Positions 52,186 through 60,316 of a stretch of 64,000 nt of DNA are shown piece after piece. The translations under genes and the position numbers were made by a program. The notes under the pieces were generated by a model. That model did not search any database. It was not told the origin of the DNA and saw only the letters and a list, made by a program, of their open reading frames with translations. The number at the start of each line of letters is the position of its first letter. Within the stretch, counting starts at the first letter, position 1. Source of the stretch: Streptomyces xanthophaeus. Lineage in GTDB: Bacteria; Actinomycetota; Actinomycetes; Streptomycetales; Streptomycetaceae. The stretch covers positions 1-64,000 of the forward strand of contig NZ_JOFT01000038.1 of NCBI RefSeq assembly GCF_000725805.1, read 5' to 3'.

Positions 52186-52359
52186 CGACGGCCTCCCCTG
52201 AGCCTCTTGGGACTGCGGCCGGTAGCGCCACCGTGCCGTGCGGCTGTCGGCACGGTGGCGCAATGCCGTCCCACGTGTGATTTCCCCCTCGTGATGGACC
52301 GCGAAACGGCGGCGTGCGCGATGCTGTACTTAACGTTCGTTCACTCGGGAGGCAGTGCG

Positions 52360-52761
52360 ATGGGTGTGACCGGTCCGATCCGTGTGGTGGTGGCCAAGCC
52401 GGGTCTCGACGGCCACGACCGTGGTGCCAAGGTGATCGCGCGTGCGCTGCGTGACGCGGGCATGGAGGTCATCTACACGGGGCTCCACCAGACCCCCGAG
52501 CAGATCGTGGACACCGCCATCCAGGAGGACGCCGACGCGATCGGCCTCTCGATCCTCTCCGGCGCCCACAACACGCTGTTCGTCCGCGTGCTGGAGCTCC
52601 TGAAGGAGCGGGACGCGGACGACATCAAGGTTTTCGGCGGCGGCATCATCCCGGAGGACGACATCGCGCCTCTGAAGGAGAAGGGCGTGGCTGAGATCTT
52701 CACGCCGGGCGCGACGACGACGGCGATCGTGGACTGGGTCAGGTCCCACGTCCGCCAGTAG
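52360..52761 (+). CDS. icmB: B12-binding small subunit of an acyl-CoA mutase (IcmB-like)
   Basis: This 133-residue cobalamin-binding domain has the DxHxxG motif (Asp17, His19, Gly22 in [11 protein letters not shown]; the His replaces the dimethylbenzimidazole ligand), [17 protein letters not shown] and [27 protein letters not shown]. It matches the small subunit of isobutyryl-CoA mutase, which interconverts isobutyryl- and n-butyryl-CoA and links valine and fatty-acid catabolism to polyketide precursors. The large subunit gene is not adjacent, as is also the case for icmB in S. coelicolor as I remember. ATG 52360 follows GGGAGG. Transcription probably starts in the AT-richer stretch at 52320-52345. 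Confidence 0.93.
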   Translation: MGVTGPIRVVVAKPGLDGHDRGAKVIARALRDAGMEVIYTGLHQTPEQIVDTAIQEDADAIGLSILSGAHNTLFVRVLELLKERDADDIKVFGGGIIPEDDIAPLKEKGVAEIFTPGATTTAIVDWVRSHVRQ

Positions 52762-53340
52762 CCCCCGGCGGTTGACCGTTCCTCCCCGGCTCCGCCGAAG
52801 CCGCCCCTACCGGGGCCGCTCCCGGCTGGGCCGGGGCCCGGCTGCGGGGCCACTTCCGGCTGCGCCGAAGCAGCGCCCAAGGCGAGGCCGCTCCCGGCTG
52901 CGCCGGGCCTTCGCTGTGGGGCTGCTTCCGGCTGAGCCGGGGTGGTGTCCCCGGCGGGCGCTTCCGGCCGTGGTGAAGACGCCTCCCTGCGGGGCCACTT
53001 CCGGTCGTGCCGGAGCAGCGCCCGCGGCGAGGCCGCTCCCGGCTGGGCCGGGGCCTTCGCTGTGGGGCTGCGTCCGGCTGCGCCGGGCCTTCGCGGTGAG
53101 GCCGCCTCCGGCTGCGCCGAAGCGCGTCTTGGGTGAGGCCGCTGCCGGCCGTGACGAGGCGGCACGCCTTGCGAGTCGGCTCCGGCCGTGGTGGAGGGGC
53201 CTTCCCTGCGGTCGCTTCCGGCTGTGCCCCAGTGCGCCCGGCGGGGGCGCTTCCGGCTGTGCCGGACCAGTGGCTCGGCGGGGGTTGGCTTCGGCTGCGG
53301 TGGACACGGTTGCCCCCTCGGGGGCCAGGTGCGCGCCGGG
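52762..53340. repeat. degenerate 36-base minisatellite array
   Basis: This 579-base region has no supported gene. It contains about fifteen degenerate copies of a core like CTTCCGGCTGTGCCGG, spaced 34-38 bases apart over most of its length. Each core is a small hairpin (CCGGC...GCCGG). It lies between the convergent stops of icmB and the DUF5691 gene. Both strands have open frames across it, but the products are only Pro/Arg/Gly/Ser repeats. Confidence 0.8.
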
Positions 53341-54933
53341 TCAGGCCGGTATGAGTTCCGTCAGCATCGCCTCGCGCAGGCGGAGGGTGGCCACCAGGCG
53401 TTGGAAGGCTTCCGCCCAGTACGCCGCGGCGCCCGGGGACGCCTCCGGCGGGTCCTCGACGGAGGCGGTCAGGACCTCCAGGCGGCCGGCCTCCGCAGGG
53501 TCGAGGCAGCGCTCCGCCAGTCCCATCACCCCGCTGAAGCTCCACGGGTAGCTGCCCGCTTCGCGGGCGGACTCCAGCGCGTCCACCACCGCCCGGCCCA
53601 GCGCCCCCGCCCACGGCACCACGCACACCCCGAGCAGCTGGAACGCCTCCGAGAGCCCGTGCGCCCGCACGAACTCGGCCACCCACTGCGCCCGTTCCTG
53701 CTCGGGCAGGGTCTCCAGCAGCTTCGCCCGCTCCGCCAGCGAGGCCGTTGCCGGGCCCGCAGCGGGCGGCGCGGACGGCGGCCCGAGCAGCGCCCGCGAC
53801 CACTGCGCGTCGCGCTGGCGCACGGCGGCCCGGCACCACGCCGCGTGGAGTTCCTCGGCCCAGCCCTCGCCCGCGGCCACCGGCAGCGCCACGATCTCCG
53901 CCGGGCCGAGCCCGCCGAACCGCTCCCGCCAGCAGTCCAGCGGAGCCGCCTCCACCAACTGCCCCAGCCACCAGGCCCGTTCCCCCCGCCCCGCAGGCGG
54001 CCGCTTGACCACGCCGTCCCGCAGCATCCCCGCATCGCACTCGGCGGGCGGTACCACCCCGTCGGGTCCCACACAGGCCAGGGCGCGCTCCGCCATCCGG
54101 CCCGCCAGGGCCGACCGCGGCAGCGCCGACAGCAGCTCGGCCGCTGTCGCCCGGACATTGCGGCTGCGGTCACCCAGCGCCGCCTCGAGGAACGGCTCGT
54201 CCCCGTCCGACAGCGCCACCCGCAACGAGTCGAGGAACATCAGCCGGTCCTCGGCCCGTTCGGTGCTCCAGGTCGTCGCCAGCAGGCGCGTCGCCGCCGC
54301 CGCGTCGTGGGCCCGTATCGCGCCCAGCAGAGCCACCCTTTCCGCGAACAGGCCTTCCTGCCACAGTCGTTCCACCCCCGCCCCGTCCGTCACGTCCGGC
54401 AGCTCACCGGCACCGCCGGCCCCGCCCCGCAGGGCGAACCGCCAGTCGGGATTGAGCCGGGCCAGCCACAGCCCCCGCACCCCGGCCAGGGCCAGGGCCT
54501 GCGGACGCAGGTCCGTACGGGCCCGCGCCGCATCGAGCAGGGCCGGTACGAGCGAGGCCGGGGCGCGGTAGCCGTGCCGTCCGGCCGCGGCCAGCCACTG
54601 AGGCAGCAGCTCGGTCAGATCGGGGGAGGAGCCCCGCCGCCCGCCGCTGCTCGCACCGGCGCGGCCCGCCAGCAGCTGGGAGAGCCGCTGCCGGGCAGCC
54701 GGCGGAGGCACCGGACGCGGGTCGCGCGCGGCGGGCTCCGGCGCCGGGCCCGCCTGCGCCGGTCTGAGGCCGGCCCGACGCCGTACGGCGTGCACGGCCG
54801 CCGCGTCCAGCAAGGACTCCGGCGAGCCGGCCGGCCCGCCGCCCGGGCGCCGGTCGGTGCCCAGCAGCGCGGCTCCGACCAGTTCCTCCCAGTCCCCGTA
54901 CCCCTCGTCGTATCCCTCGTCACCCTTGTCCAT
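53341..54933 (-). CDS. DUF5691-type helical-repeat protein
   Basis: The 530-residue protein is alpha-helical with HEAT-like repeats (RLLATTWSTERAEDRLMFLDSLRVALSDGDEPFLEAALGDRSRNVRATAAELLSALP). It has an N-terminal WEELVGAALLGTDRR motif that I associate with the DUF5691 family. It contains no catalytic motif I recognise and is probably a scaffold. ATG 54933 follows GGGAGGGG. It lies downstream of the SWIM gene on the same strand, separated by 296 bases with a hairpin, and next to the divergent MoxR/VWA operon. Its function is likely tied to that set. Confidence 0.78.
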   Translation of the reverse strand: MDKGDEGYDEGYGDWEELVGAALLGTDRRPGGGPAGSPESLLDAAAVHAVRRRAGLRPAQAGPAPEPAARDPRPVPPPAARQRLSQLLAGRAGASSGGRRGSSPDLTELLPQWLAAAGRHGYRAPASLVPALLDAARARTDLRPQALALAGVRGLWLARLNPDWRFALRGGAGGAGELPDVTDGAGVERLWQEGLFAERVALLGAIRAHDAAAATRLLATTWSTERAEDRLMFLDSLRVALSDGDEPFLEAALGDRSRNVRATAAELLSALPRSALAGRMAERALACVGPDGVVPPAECDAGMLRDGVVKRPPAGRGERAWWLGQLVEAAPLDCWRERFGGLGPAEIVALPVAAGEGWAEELHAAWCRAAVRQRDAQWSRALLGPPSAPPAAGPATASLAERAKLLETLPEQERAQWVAEFVRAHGLSEAFQLLGVCVVPWAGALGRAVVDALESAREAGSYPWSFSGVMGLAERCLDPAEAGRLEVLTASVEDPPEASPGAAAYWAEAFQRLVATLRLREAMLTELIPA

Positions 54934-55229
54934 CAGGCCCCTCCCTCGTCCCTCGTCCCTCGTCACGCGTCTTCCGCAGAACTCGTCCTCGCAGAGGACA
55001 GCGCTCCGGTCCCGCCCCCTGTGCGGGACCGGAGCTGTCGATGGCGGATCAGGTACTCACTGCTCTCTCAGCTGGCGTGGTTGTCGTTCACAAAAGCCCC
55101 CCGGCTCCTCGTGTGCCACACGCCGGCGCCCCCGCGCCGCCGCGTCCTCCCCTTCCCTCCCGCCGTCCTCGGCCGGACGGCATAAAGGCCCCCAGGCCCC
55201 CTGCGATTTCCTTGTCGTGCAGCCCGGTC
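54934..55229. other. gap between the SWIM gene and the DUF5691 gene
   Basis: This 296-base gap contains one strong hairpin near 54997-55040 and no supported gene or promoter. A small AT-richer stretch lies at 55085-55105. Confidence 0.5.
54997..55037 (-). terminator. hairpin downstream of the SWIM gene
   Basis: Arms at 55003-55015 and 55023-55035 pair perfectly over 13 bases, and the stem extends to about 18 pairs with one bulge. It lies about 200 bases beyond the SWIM stop, so the DUF5691 gene may have its own promoter. Confidence 0.6.
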
Positions 55230-56567
55230 TCAGGCCAGCGCCACGGGCTCGGGCGAGTCCGGCTGCCAGGCCGTCAGCGGGGTGAAGCCGCGGTGGCCGC
55301 ACTCGCCGAAGACCGTCACCGGCCCTCCGCCCGACAGGGCGGCCAACTGCCACAGACCCGAGCGCGAACGGGCCCCCGCGAGGGTGACCGGCAGGGCGGA
55401 AGTGCCCTGCGCGTCGGCCAGTTGCCAGCCCAGCTCACCCGGTACCGGGACCACCGGACCGAGCACCACCGGCCAGGACTCCAGCCACGGGTCCTCCCGC
55501 AGCGCCGCCCCGTAGGCCTCCAGGGCGGCCCCCGTGCTCACCCCGGCCGGTATCTCCGGGCACGGTTCGGCAGCCGAGAACCTCTCCCCGAGGTCCGCCC
55601 GCAGCCCCGCCGACCCGGGCCGGAAGCGAGCCTCCGCATCCAGCACCAGACCCACCGGCAGTGCCAGCCCCGGTGGCCGCCCGGGCGGTCCGAAGTCCAG
55701 CACCAGCGCCGGGCGCCCGCCCGCCAGCCCGCGCAGCCATATCCGGCGGGTGGTGAGCCGGCCGTCCGGCGACACCGAGTCGTACTGGGCGAGCACCAGC
55801 CAGCGGTCCCGTACGGCCTCCCCCTCCCCGGAGGCCGGCAGTCCCACCCTGCTGCGGACGGTCGCCGCCAGCGGAGCGGGCAGCGCGGACACCCCCATCC
55901 AGGCCCGGTCCAGGAGGTGCAGCAGCGCCGCCTCCTCCAGCATCCGGGCGGGCCAGCCGGGGCCGCAACTGGGTATCGTCCCCAACTCCCGCACACGACC
56001 CGCCAGTCCGGGCGCCTGCGCGTCGACCATCCGGGCCGCGGTCTCCTCCCAGGCCGCGTATCCGGCCTGCTCCTGGCCCGCGAGGCCGGCGCGCATCAGG
56101 TCGGCCAGCCGCTGTTCCAGCTCGGTGACGCCCGCCCCTATCCGCGCGGCCCGCCGCTCGGCGCGCCGCCGGGCCCCCTCCTCGTCCACCGGCCGGCCCG
56201 CACCGGCCGCCGGGCGCGCGGCCTTCGCCGCCCGCTCCGCCAGCCAGGCGGCGGCCCATTCGGGCGCCTCGCCCGGCTCGCCGACCCCCTCGGCGGACCA
56301 GAGCAGCAGCAGCCCCAGGGCGTGCTTGCACGGGAACTTCCGGCTCGGGCAGGAGCACTTGTACGCCGGTCCGGCGAGGTCCACGACCGTCCGGTACGGC
56401 GTACTGCCGCTGCCCTTGCACAACCCCCACAGCGAACCGGAAGCGGAACCTCCGATCTGCGTCCAGGGCCCCGCCCCGCCGAGTCTGCTTCCCGCCTTGC
56501 GTGAGGCATCGTCAGGAGCCAGAGCCAGTACTTGTTCCGCTGTCCAGCGGACCCCCTGCTCAGTCAT
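55230..56567 (-). CDS. SWIM zinc-finger domain protein
   Basis: This 445-residue protein has a SWIM finger near residues 65-90 (YKCSCPSRKFPCKHALGLLLLW: CxC...CxH). SWIM domains bind zinc and are used for DNA or protein binding. The N-terminal TEQGVRWTAEQVLALAPDDASRKAGSRLGGAGPW and the region after the finger are helical. The C-terminal ~150 residues look like a beta-rich domain (SVSPDGRLTTRRIWLRGLAGGRPALVLDFG). It is divergent from the MoxR-type ATPase across 134 bases. Similar SWIM-MoxR-VWA neighbourhoods exist in other bacteria, including E. coli yehQ with yehLMP (from memory). Function unknown. Confidence 0.85.
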   Translation of the reverse strand: MTEQGVRWTAEQVLALAPDDASRKAGSRLGGAGPWTQIGGSASGSLWGLCKGSGSTPYRTVVDLAGPAYKCSCPSRKFPCKHALGLLLLWSAEGVGEPGEAPEWAAAWLAERAAKAARPAAGAGRPVDEEGARRRAERRAARIGAGVTELEQRLADLMRAGLAGQEQAGYAAWEETAARMVDAQAPGLAGRVRELGTIPSCGPGWPARMLEEAALLHLLDRAWMGVSALPAPLAATVRSRVGLPASGEGEAVRDRWLVLAQYDSVSPDGRLTTRRIWLRGLAGGRPALVLDFGPPGRPPGLALPVGLVLDAEARFRPGSAGLRADLGERFSAAEPCPEIPAGVSTGAALEAYGAALREDPWLESWPVVLGPVVPVPGELGWQLADAQGTSALPVTLAGARSRSGLWQLAALSGGGPVTVFGECGHRGFTPLTAWQPDSPEPVALA

Positions 56568-56701
56568 GTGTCCCACCGTAGAGACCCCCACTGACAATCG
56601 CCCTGACCTGCAACGACGCTGTGCACGGCGGGCGTTGTCAGTGCCGTGGTGCACCGTGGGAGAAGCAGTCGGGAGCGGCTGCCGAGCATTGGAGGGGGAC
56701 C

Positions 56702-57808
56702 ATGACCACGCCCGGGAACACCACTGGCGCCGAGGCACTGCGACCGCACGCAGAGGACGCCTTCGCACACGAACTGAAAGCCCTGGCGGCAGCCGACGAC
56801 CGGCCCCGCCCGACCCGCTGGAAGCTCTCCCCGTGGGCCGTCGCCACCTACCTCCTCGGTGGCACCCTCGAAGACGGCACGGTGATCACACCCAAGTACG
56901 TGGGCCCGCGCCGCATCGTCGAAGTCGCCGTCACCACCCTCGCCACCGACCGCGCCCTGCTCCTGCTCGGCGTCCCCGGCACCGCCAAGACCTGGGTGTC
57001 CGAACACCTCGCCGCCGCCGTCAGCGGAGACTCCACCCTCCTCGTGCAGGGCACCGCCGGCACCCCCGAAGAAGCCATCAGGTACGGCTGGAACTACGCC
57101 CGGCTGCTCGCCCACGGCCCCAGCCGCGAGGCCCTCGTCCCCAGCCCCGTCATGCGGGCCATGGCCGACGGCATGACCGCCCGCGTCGAAGAACTCACCC
57201 GCATCCCCGCCGACGTCCAGGACACCCTCATCACCGTCCTGTCCGAGAAGACCCTGCCGATACCGGAGCTCGGCCAGGAGGTGCAGGCCGTACGCGGCTT
57301 CAACCTCATCGCCACCGCCAACGACCGCGACCGCGGGGTCAACGAGCTCTCCAGCGCACTGCGCCGCCGCTTCAACACCGTCGTCCTGCCCCTGCCCGCC
57401 ACGGCCGACGCCGAGGTCGACATCGTCGCCCGCCGCGTCGACCAGATGGGCCGCGCCCTCGACCTGCCGGCCGCGCCCGAGGGCCTGGAGGAGATCCGCC
57501 GCGTCGTCACCGTCTTCCGCGAGCTGCGCGACGGGGTCACCGACGACGGCCGCACGAAGGTGAAGTCGCCCAGCGGCACCCTCTCCACCGCCGAAGCCAT
57601 CTCGGTCGTCACCGGCGGCCTCGCCCTGGCCGCCCACTTCGGGGACGGCGTGCTGCGCCCCTCCGACGTGGCCGCGGGCATCCTCGGCGCGGTGGTCCGC
57701 GACCCGGCCGCCGACAAGGTCGTCTGGCAGGAGTACCTCGAGGCCGTCGTCCGTGAGCGGGACGGCTGGAAGGACTTCTACCGCGCCTGCCGGGAGGTGA
57801 CGGCATGA
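56702..57808 (+). CDS. MoxR-type AAA+ ATPase
   Basis: This 368-residue AAA+ ATPase has Walker A GVPGTAKTW (90-98). The Walker B region is unusual (GMTARVEELTRIPADVQDTLITVLSEKTLPIPE, where the normal hydrophobic-DE is replaced by an EE pair). Sensor 1 is FNLIATANDRDRGVNELSSALRRRF, and a C-terminal lid follows. MoxR ATPases work as chaperones with VWA-domain partners to load cofactors or remodel complexes. ATG 56702 follows GGAGGGGG. Its stop overlaps the start of the DUF5682 gene (ATGA), and the VWA gene follows, so these form an operon. Confidence 0.9.
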   Translation: MTTPGNTTGAEALRPHAEDAFAHELKALAAADDRPRPTRWKLSPWAVATYLLGGTLEDGTVITPKYVGPRRIVEVAVTTLATDRALLLLGVPGTAKTWVSEHLAAAVSGDSTLLVQGTAGTPEEAIRYGWNYARLLAHGPSREALVPSPVMRAMADGMTARVEELTRIPADVQDTLITVLSEKTLPIPELGQEVQAVRGFNLIATANDRDRGVNELSSALRRRFNTVVLPLPATADAEVDIVARRVDQMGRALDLPAAPEGLEEIRRVVTVFRELRDGVTDDGRTKVKSPSGTLSTAEAISVVTGGLALAAHFGDGVLRPSDVAAGILGAVVRDPAADKVVWQEYLEAVVRERDGWKDFYRACREVTA

Positions 57809-60120
57809 GCCCGAGCCCGAAGGGCCCGCTGCTGCTGGGCGTCCGCCACCACGGGCCCGGTTCGGCCCGCGCCGTGCGCGCCGCCCTGGACGCCGCCCGC
57901 CCCGCGGCCGTCCTGGTCGAGGGGCCGCCCGAGGGGGACGCGCTCATCGCACTGGCAGCCGACCCGGGGATGCGGCCCCCCGTGGCGCTGCTCGCGCACG
58001 CCGCGGACGACCCGGGCCGCGCCGCGTTCTGGCCGCTGGCCGACTTCTCCCCGGAGTGGGTCGCCATCCGCTGGGCCCAGGAGGCCGGCGTACCGGTGCG
58101 GTTCATCGACCTCCCGGCCGCCCACTCCCTGGCCGGGGCCGCCGAGCCGGACCCGCAGGCGCAGGGCGAGGCCGATGCGGCCGGCGCCGTACGGATCGAC
58201 CCGCTCGCCGTACTGGCCGAGACCGCCGGGTACGACGATCCCGAGCGCTGGTGGGAGGACGTGGTCGAACACCGGGGCGCCGGGGGCGCGCAGGAGGCCG
58301 CGCTCGGCGCGTTCGAGGCCCTCGGGGAGGCCATGGGCGCCCTGCGCGAGGCGTACGGGGACGGCGGCCACGCCCGCGACCTGGTCCGCGAGGCGTACAT
58401 GCGGCAGCGGATGCGGGCCGCCCGCCGGGAGTTCGGCGACGCCTACGCCGTGGTGTGCGGCGCCTGGCACGTCCCGGCGCTCCGGGCCAAGACCACCGTG
58501 GCCGCGGACAAGGCCCTGCTCACCGGCCTGCCCAAGGTCAAGGTGGAGACCACCTGGGTGCCCTGGACCCACCGCAGGCTCGCCCGGGCCGGGGGCTACG
58601 GCGCGGGGATCACCTCGCCCGGCTGGTACGCGCACCTCTTCGCGGCCCGGGACCGGCCGGTGGAACGCTGGCTGACGAAGGTCGCCGGCCTGCTCCGGGA
58701 AGAGGACCGGCAGGTCTCCTCGGCGCACGTCATCGAGGCGGTCCGGCTGGCCGACACCCTCGCCGCGATGCGGGGCAGACCCCTGCCCGGGCTGACGGAG
58801 ACCCTGGAAGCCGTCCGGGCGGTGATGTGCGACGGATCCGACGTACCGCTCGCCCTGATCGAGGACCGCCTCGTCGTCGGCGACGTGCTCGGCGAGGTCC
58901 CGGACGCGGCCCCCGTCGTACCGCTCCAGCGGGATCTGACCCGGCAGCAGCGTTCGCTGCGCCTCAAGGCCGAGGCCCAGGACCGCGAGCTGGAGCTCGA
59001 CCTGCGCAAGGACACCGATGCGGCGAAGTCGCTGCTCCTGCACCGGCTGCGGCTGCTCGGCATCGACTGGGGCACTCCCACCGCCTCGCGGGGCAGCACC
59101 GGGACCTTCCGCGAGACGTGGCGGCTGCGCTGGGAGCCCGAGCTGTCGGTGCGCGTCGCCGAGGCCGGCATCTGGGGCACCACCGTCCTCGCGGCGGCCA
59201 CCGCCCGCGCCGAGTCCGATGCCGCGGGCGCCGCGGAACTGGGCGAGGTCACGGCCCTGGCCGAACGGTGCCTGCTGGCCGGGCTGTCCGAGGCGCTGCC
59301 CGCGGTGCTGCGGGCCCTCGCGGACCGGGCCGCGCTCGACACCGATGTCGCGCAGCTCGCCAAGGCGCTGCCCGCGCTGGCCCGTTCGCTGCGGTACGGG
59401 GACGTCCGGGGCACCGACGCCGCGGCCCTGGGCACGGTGGCGGCCGGGCTCGCCGAGCGGATATGCGTGGCGCTGCCGCCCGCCTGCACCGTCGGCCTGG
59501 ACGCCGACGCGGCGGCGGAGCTGCGGGGCCACGTCGACGCGGTGCACGGGGCGGTCGCCCTGCTGACGGACGCCCAGGAGGGGCTGCGGGAGCGCTGGTC
59601 CGCGGTGCTGCGGACGCTGGCCGGGCGGGACGCCGTGCCCGGCCTGATCCGCGGCCGGGCGGCCCGGCTGCTGCTCGACGAAGGGCGGCTGTCCGCCGGG
59701 GAGACGGCCCGGCTGATGGGGCTCGCCCTGTCCCCGGCCACCGCCCCGGCCGATGCGGCGGGCTGGATCGAGGGCTTCGCGGGCGGCAGTTCCGGCGGAG
59801 GCACGCTCCTGGTCCACGACGAGCGGCTGCTGGCCCTGATCGACGCCTGGCTCGTGGGCGTGCCCGAGCGGGCCTTCACCGACGTACTGCCCCTGCTGCG
59901 CCGGACGTTCGGGGCGTACGAGCCGGGGGTGAAGCGGACGCTGGGCGAGCTGGTGCGCCGGGGGCCCGGGGCACCGGCCGCGGGGACCGGCCCGGGCGCG
60001 GCCCCCGAGGGCTTCGCCCCGGAACTGGACCCGGACCGGGCGGACGCGGTGGTGGCGCTGGTACGGCTGCTGCTGGCCGCCCCGCCGCCGGGCGAGGCCG
60101 CGGCGGTGGCCGTGGCCTGA
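57805..60120 (+). CDS. DUF5682-family protein
   Basis: The 771-residue protein begins with a motif typical of the TraB/ChaN-like superfamily (LLLGVRHHGPGSARAVRAALDAARPAAVLVEGPPE). A second His-containing motif, DAYAVVCGAWHVPALR, and later helical regions follow, ending in an Ala/Gly-rich C-terminus. I assign it to DUF5682 (E. coli YehM group) from memory. TraB/ChaN-like domains can be hydrolases or haem-binding proteins, so the HHGPGS and GAWH residues may be an active site (inference). The start overlaps the MoxR stop by 4 bases. It is followed by the VWA gene 196 bases later. Confidence 0.82.
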   Translation: MSPSPKGPLLLGVRHHGPGSARAVRAALDAARPAAVLVEGPPEGDALIALAADPGMRPPVALLAHAADDPGRAAFWPLADFSPEWVAIRWAQEAGVPVRFIDLPAAHSLAGAAEPDPQAQGEADAAGAVRIDPLAVLAETAGYDDPERWWEDVVEHRGAGGAQEAALGAFEALGEAMGALREAYGDGGHARDLVREAYMRQRMRAARREFGDAYAVVCGAWHVPALRAKTTVAADKALLTGLPKVKVETTWVPWTHRRLARAGGYGAGITSPGWYAHLFAARDRPVERWLTKVAGLLREEDRQVSSAHVIEAVRLADTLAAMRGRPLPGLTETLEAVRAVMCDGSDVPLALIEDRLVVGDVLGEVPDAAPVVPLQRDLTRQQRSLRLKAEAQDRELELDLRKDTDAAKSLLLHRLRLLGIDWGTPTASRGSTGTFRETWRLRWEPELSVRVAEAGIWGTTVLAAATARAESDAAGAAELGEVTALAERCLLAGLSEALPAVLRALADRAALDTDVAQLAKALPALARSLRYGDVRGTDAAALGTVAAGLAERICVALPPACTVGLDADAAAELRGHVDAVHGAVALLTDAQEGLRERWSAVLRTLAGRDAVPGLIRGRAARLLLDEGRLSAGETARLMGLALSPATAPADAAGWIEGFAGGSSGGGTLLVHDERLLALIDAWLVGVPERAFTDVLPLLRRTFGAYEPGVKRTLGELVRRGPGAPAAGTGPGAAPEGFAPELDPDRADAVVALVRLLLAAPPPGEAAAVAVA

Positions 60121-60202
60121 CGGCCGCCGGGCTCCCGGAGTCCGCGGGCCGCGGGCAGGACACGGCGGGGCGCCCCGGGCGGGGTGCAGGCAGGCAAACA
60201 GC

Positions 60203-60231
60203 GCAGGGCGGGGCAGGGCGGGGCAGGGCGG
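60203..60231 (+). repeat. 10-base tandem repeat ahead of the VWA gene
   Basis: The unit GCAGGGCGGG is repeated almost three times in the 196-base spacer before the VWA gene. It may have arisen by slippage. Confidence 0.75.
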
Positions 60232-60316
60232 AACCGGCACGGACGGGCCGGTCAGGGAAGACCGGCGCTTGACGGCCGGCCGACGACGGACAAGACGAGC
60301 GCAGGGGGACGGACAG

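Noticed and set aside
52762..53340. Possible CRISPR array
   Set aside because: Units are degenerate, spacing varies, there are no unique spacers and no cas genes nearby.
52762..54040. Open frames on both strands across the repeat region, one over 400 codons on the minus strand
   Set aside because: Products are only Pro/Arg/Gly/Ser repeats driven by the DNA repeat; no start with a good ribosome-binding site and no motif.
53188..55185. 665-residue plus-strand frame opposite the DUF5691 gene
   Set aside because: It is antisense to a gene with a good ribosome-binding site and helical repeats, and its product is Arg/Gln/Pro/Gly-rich without motifs.
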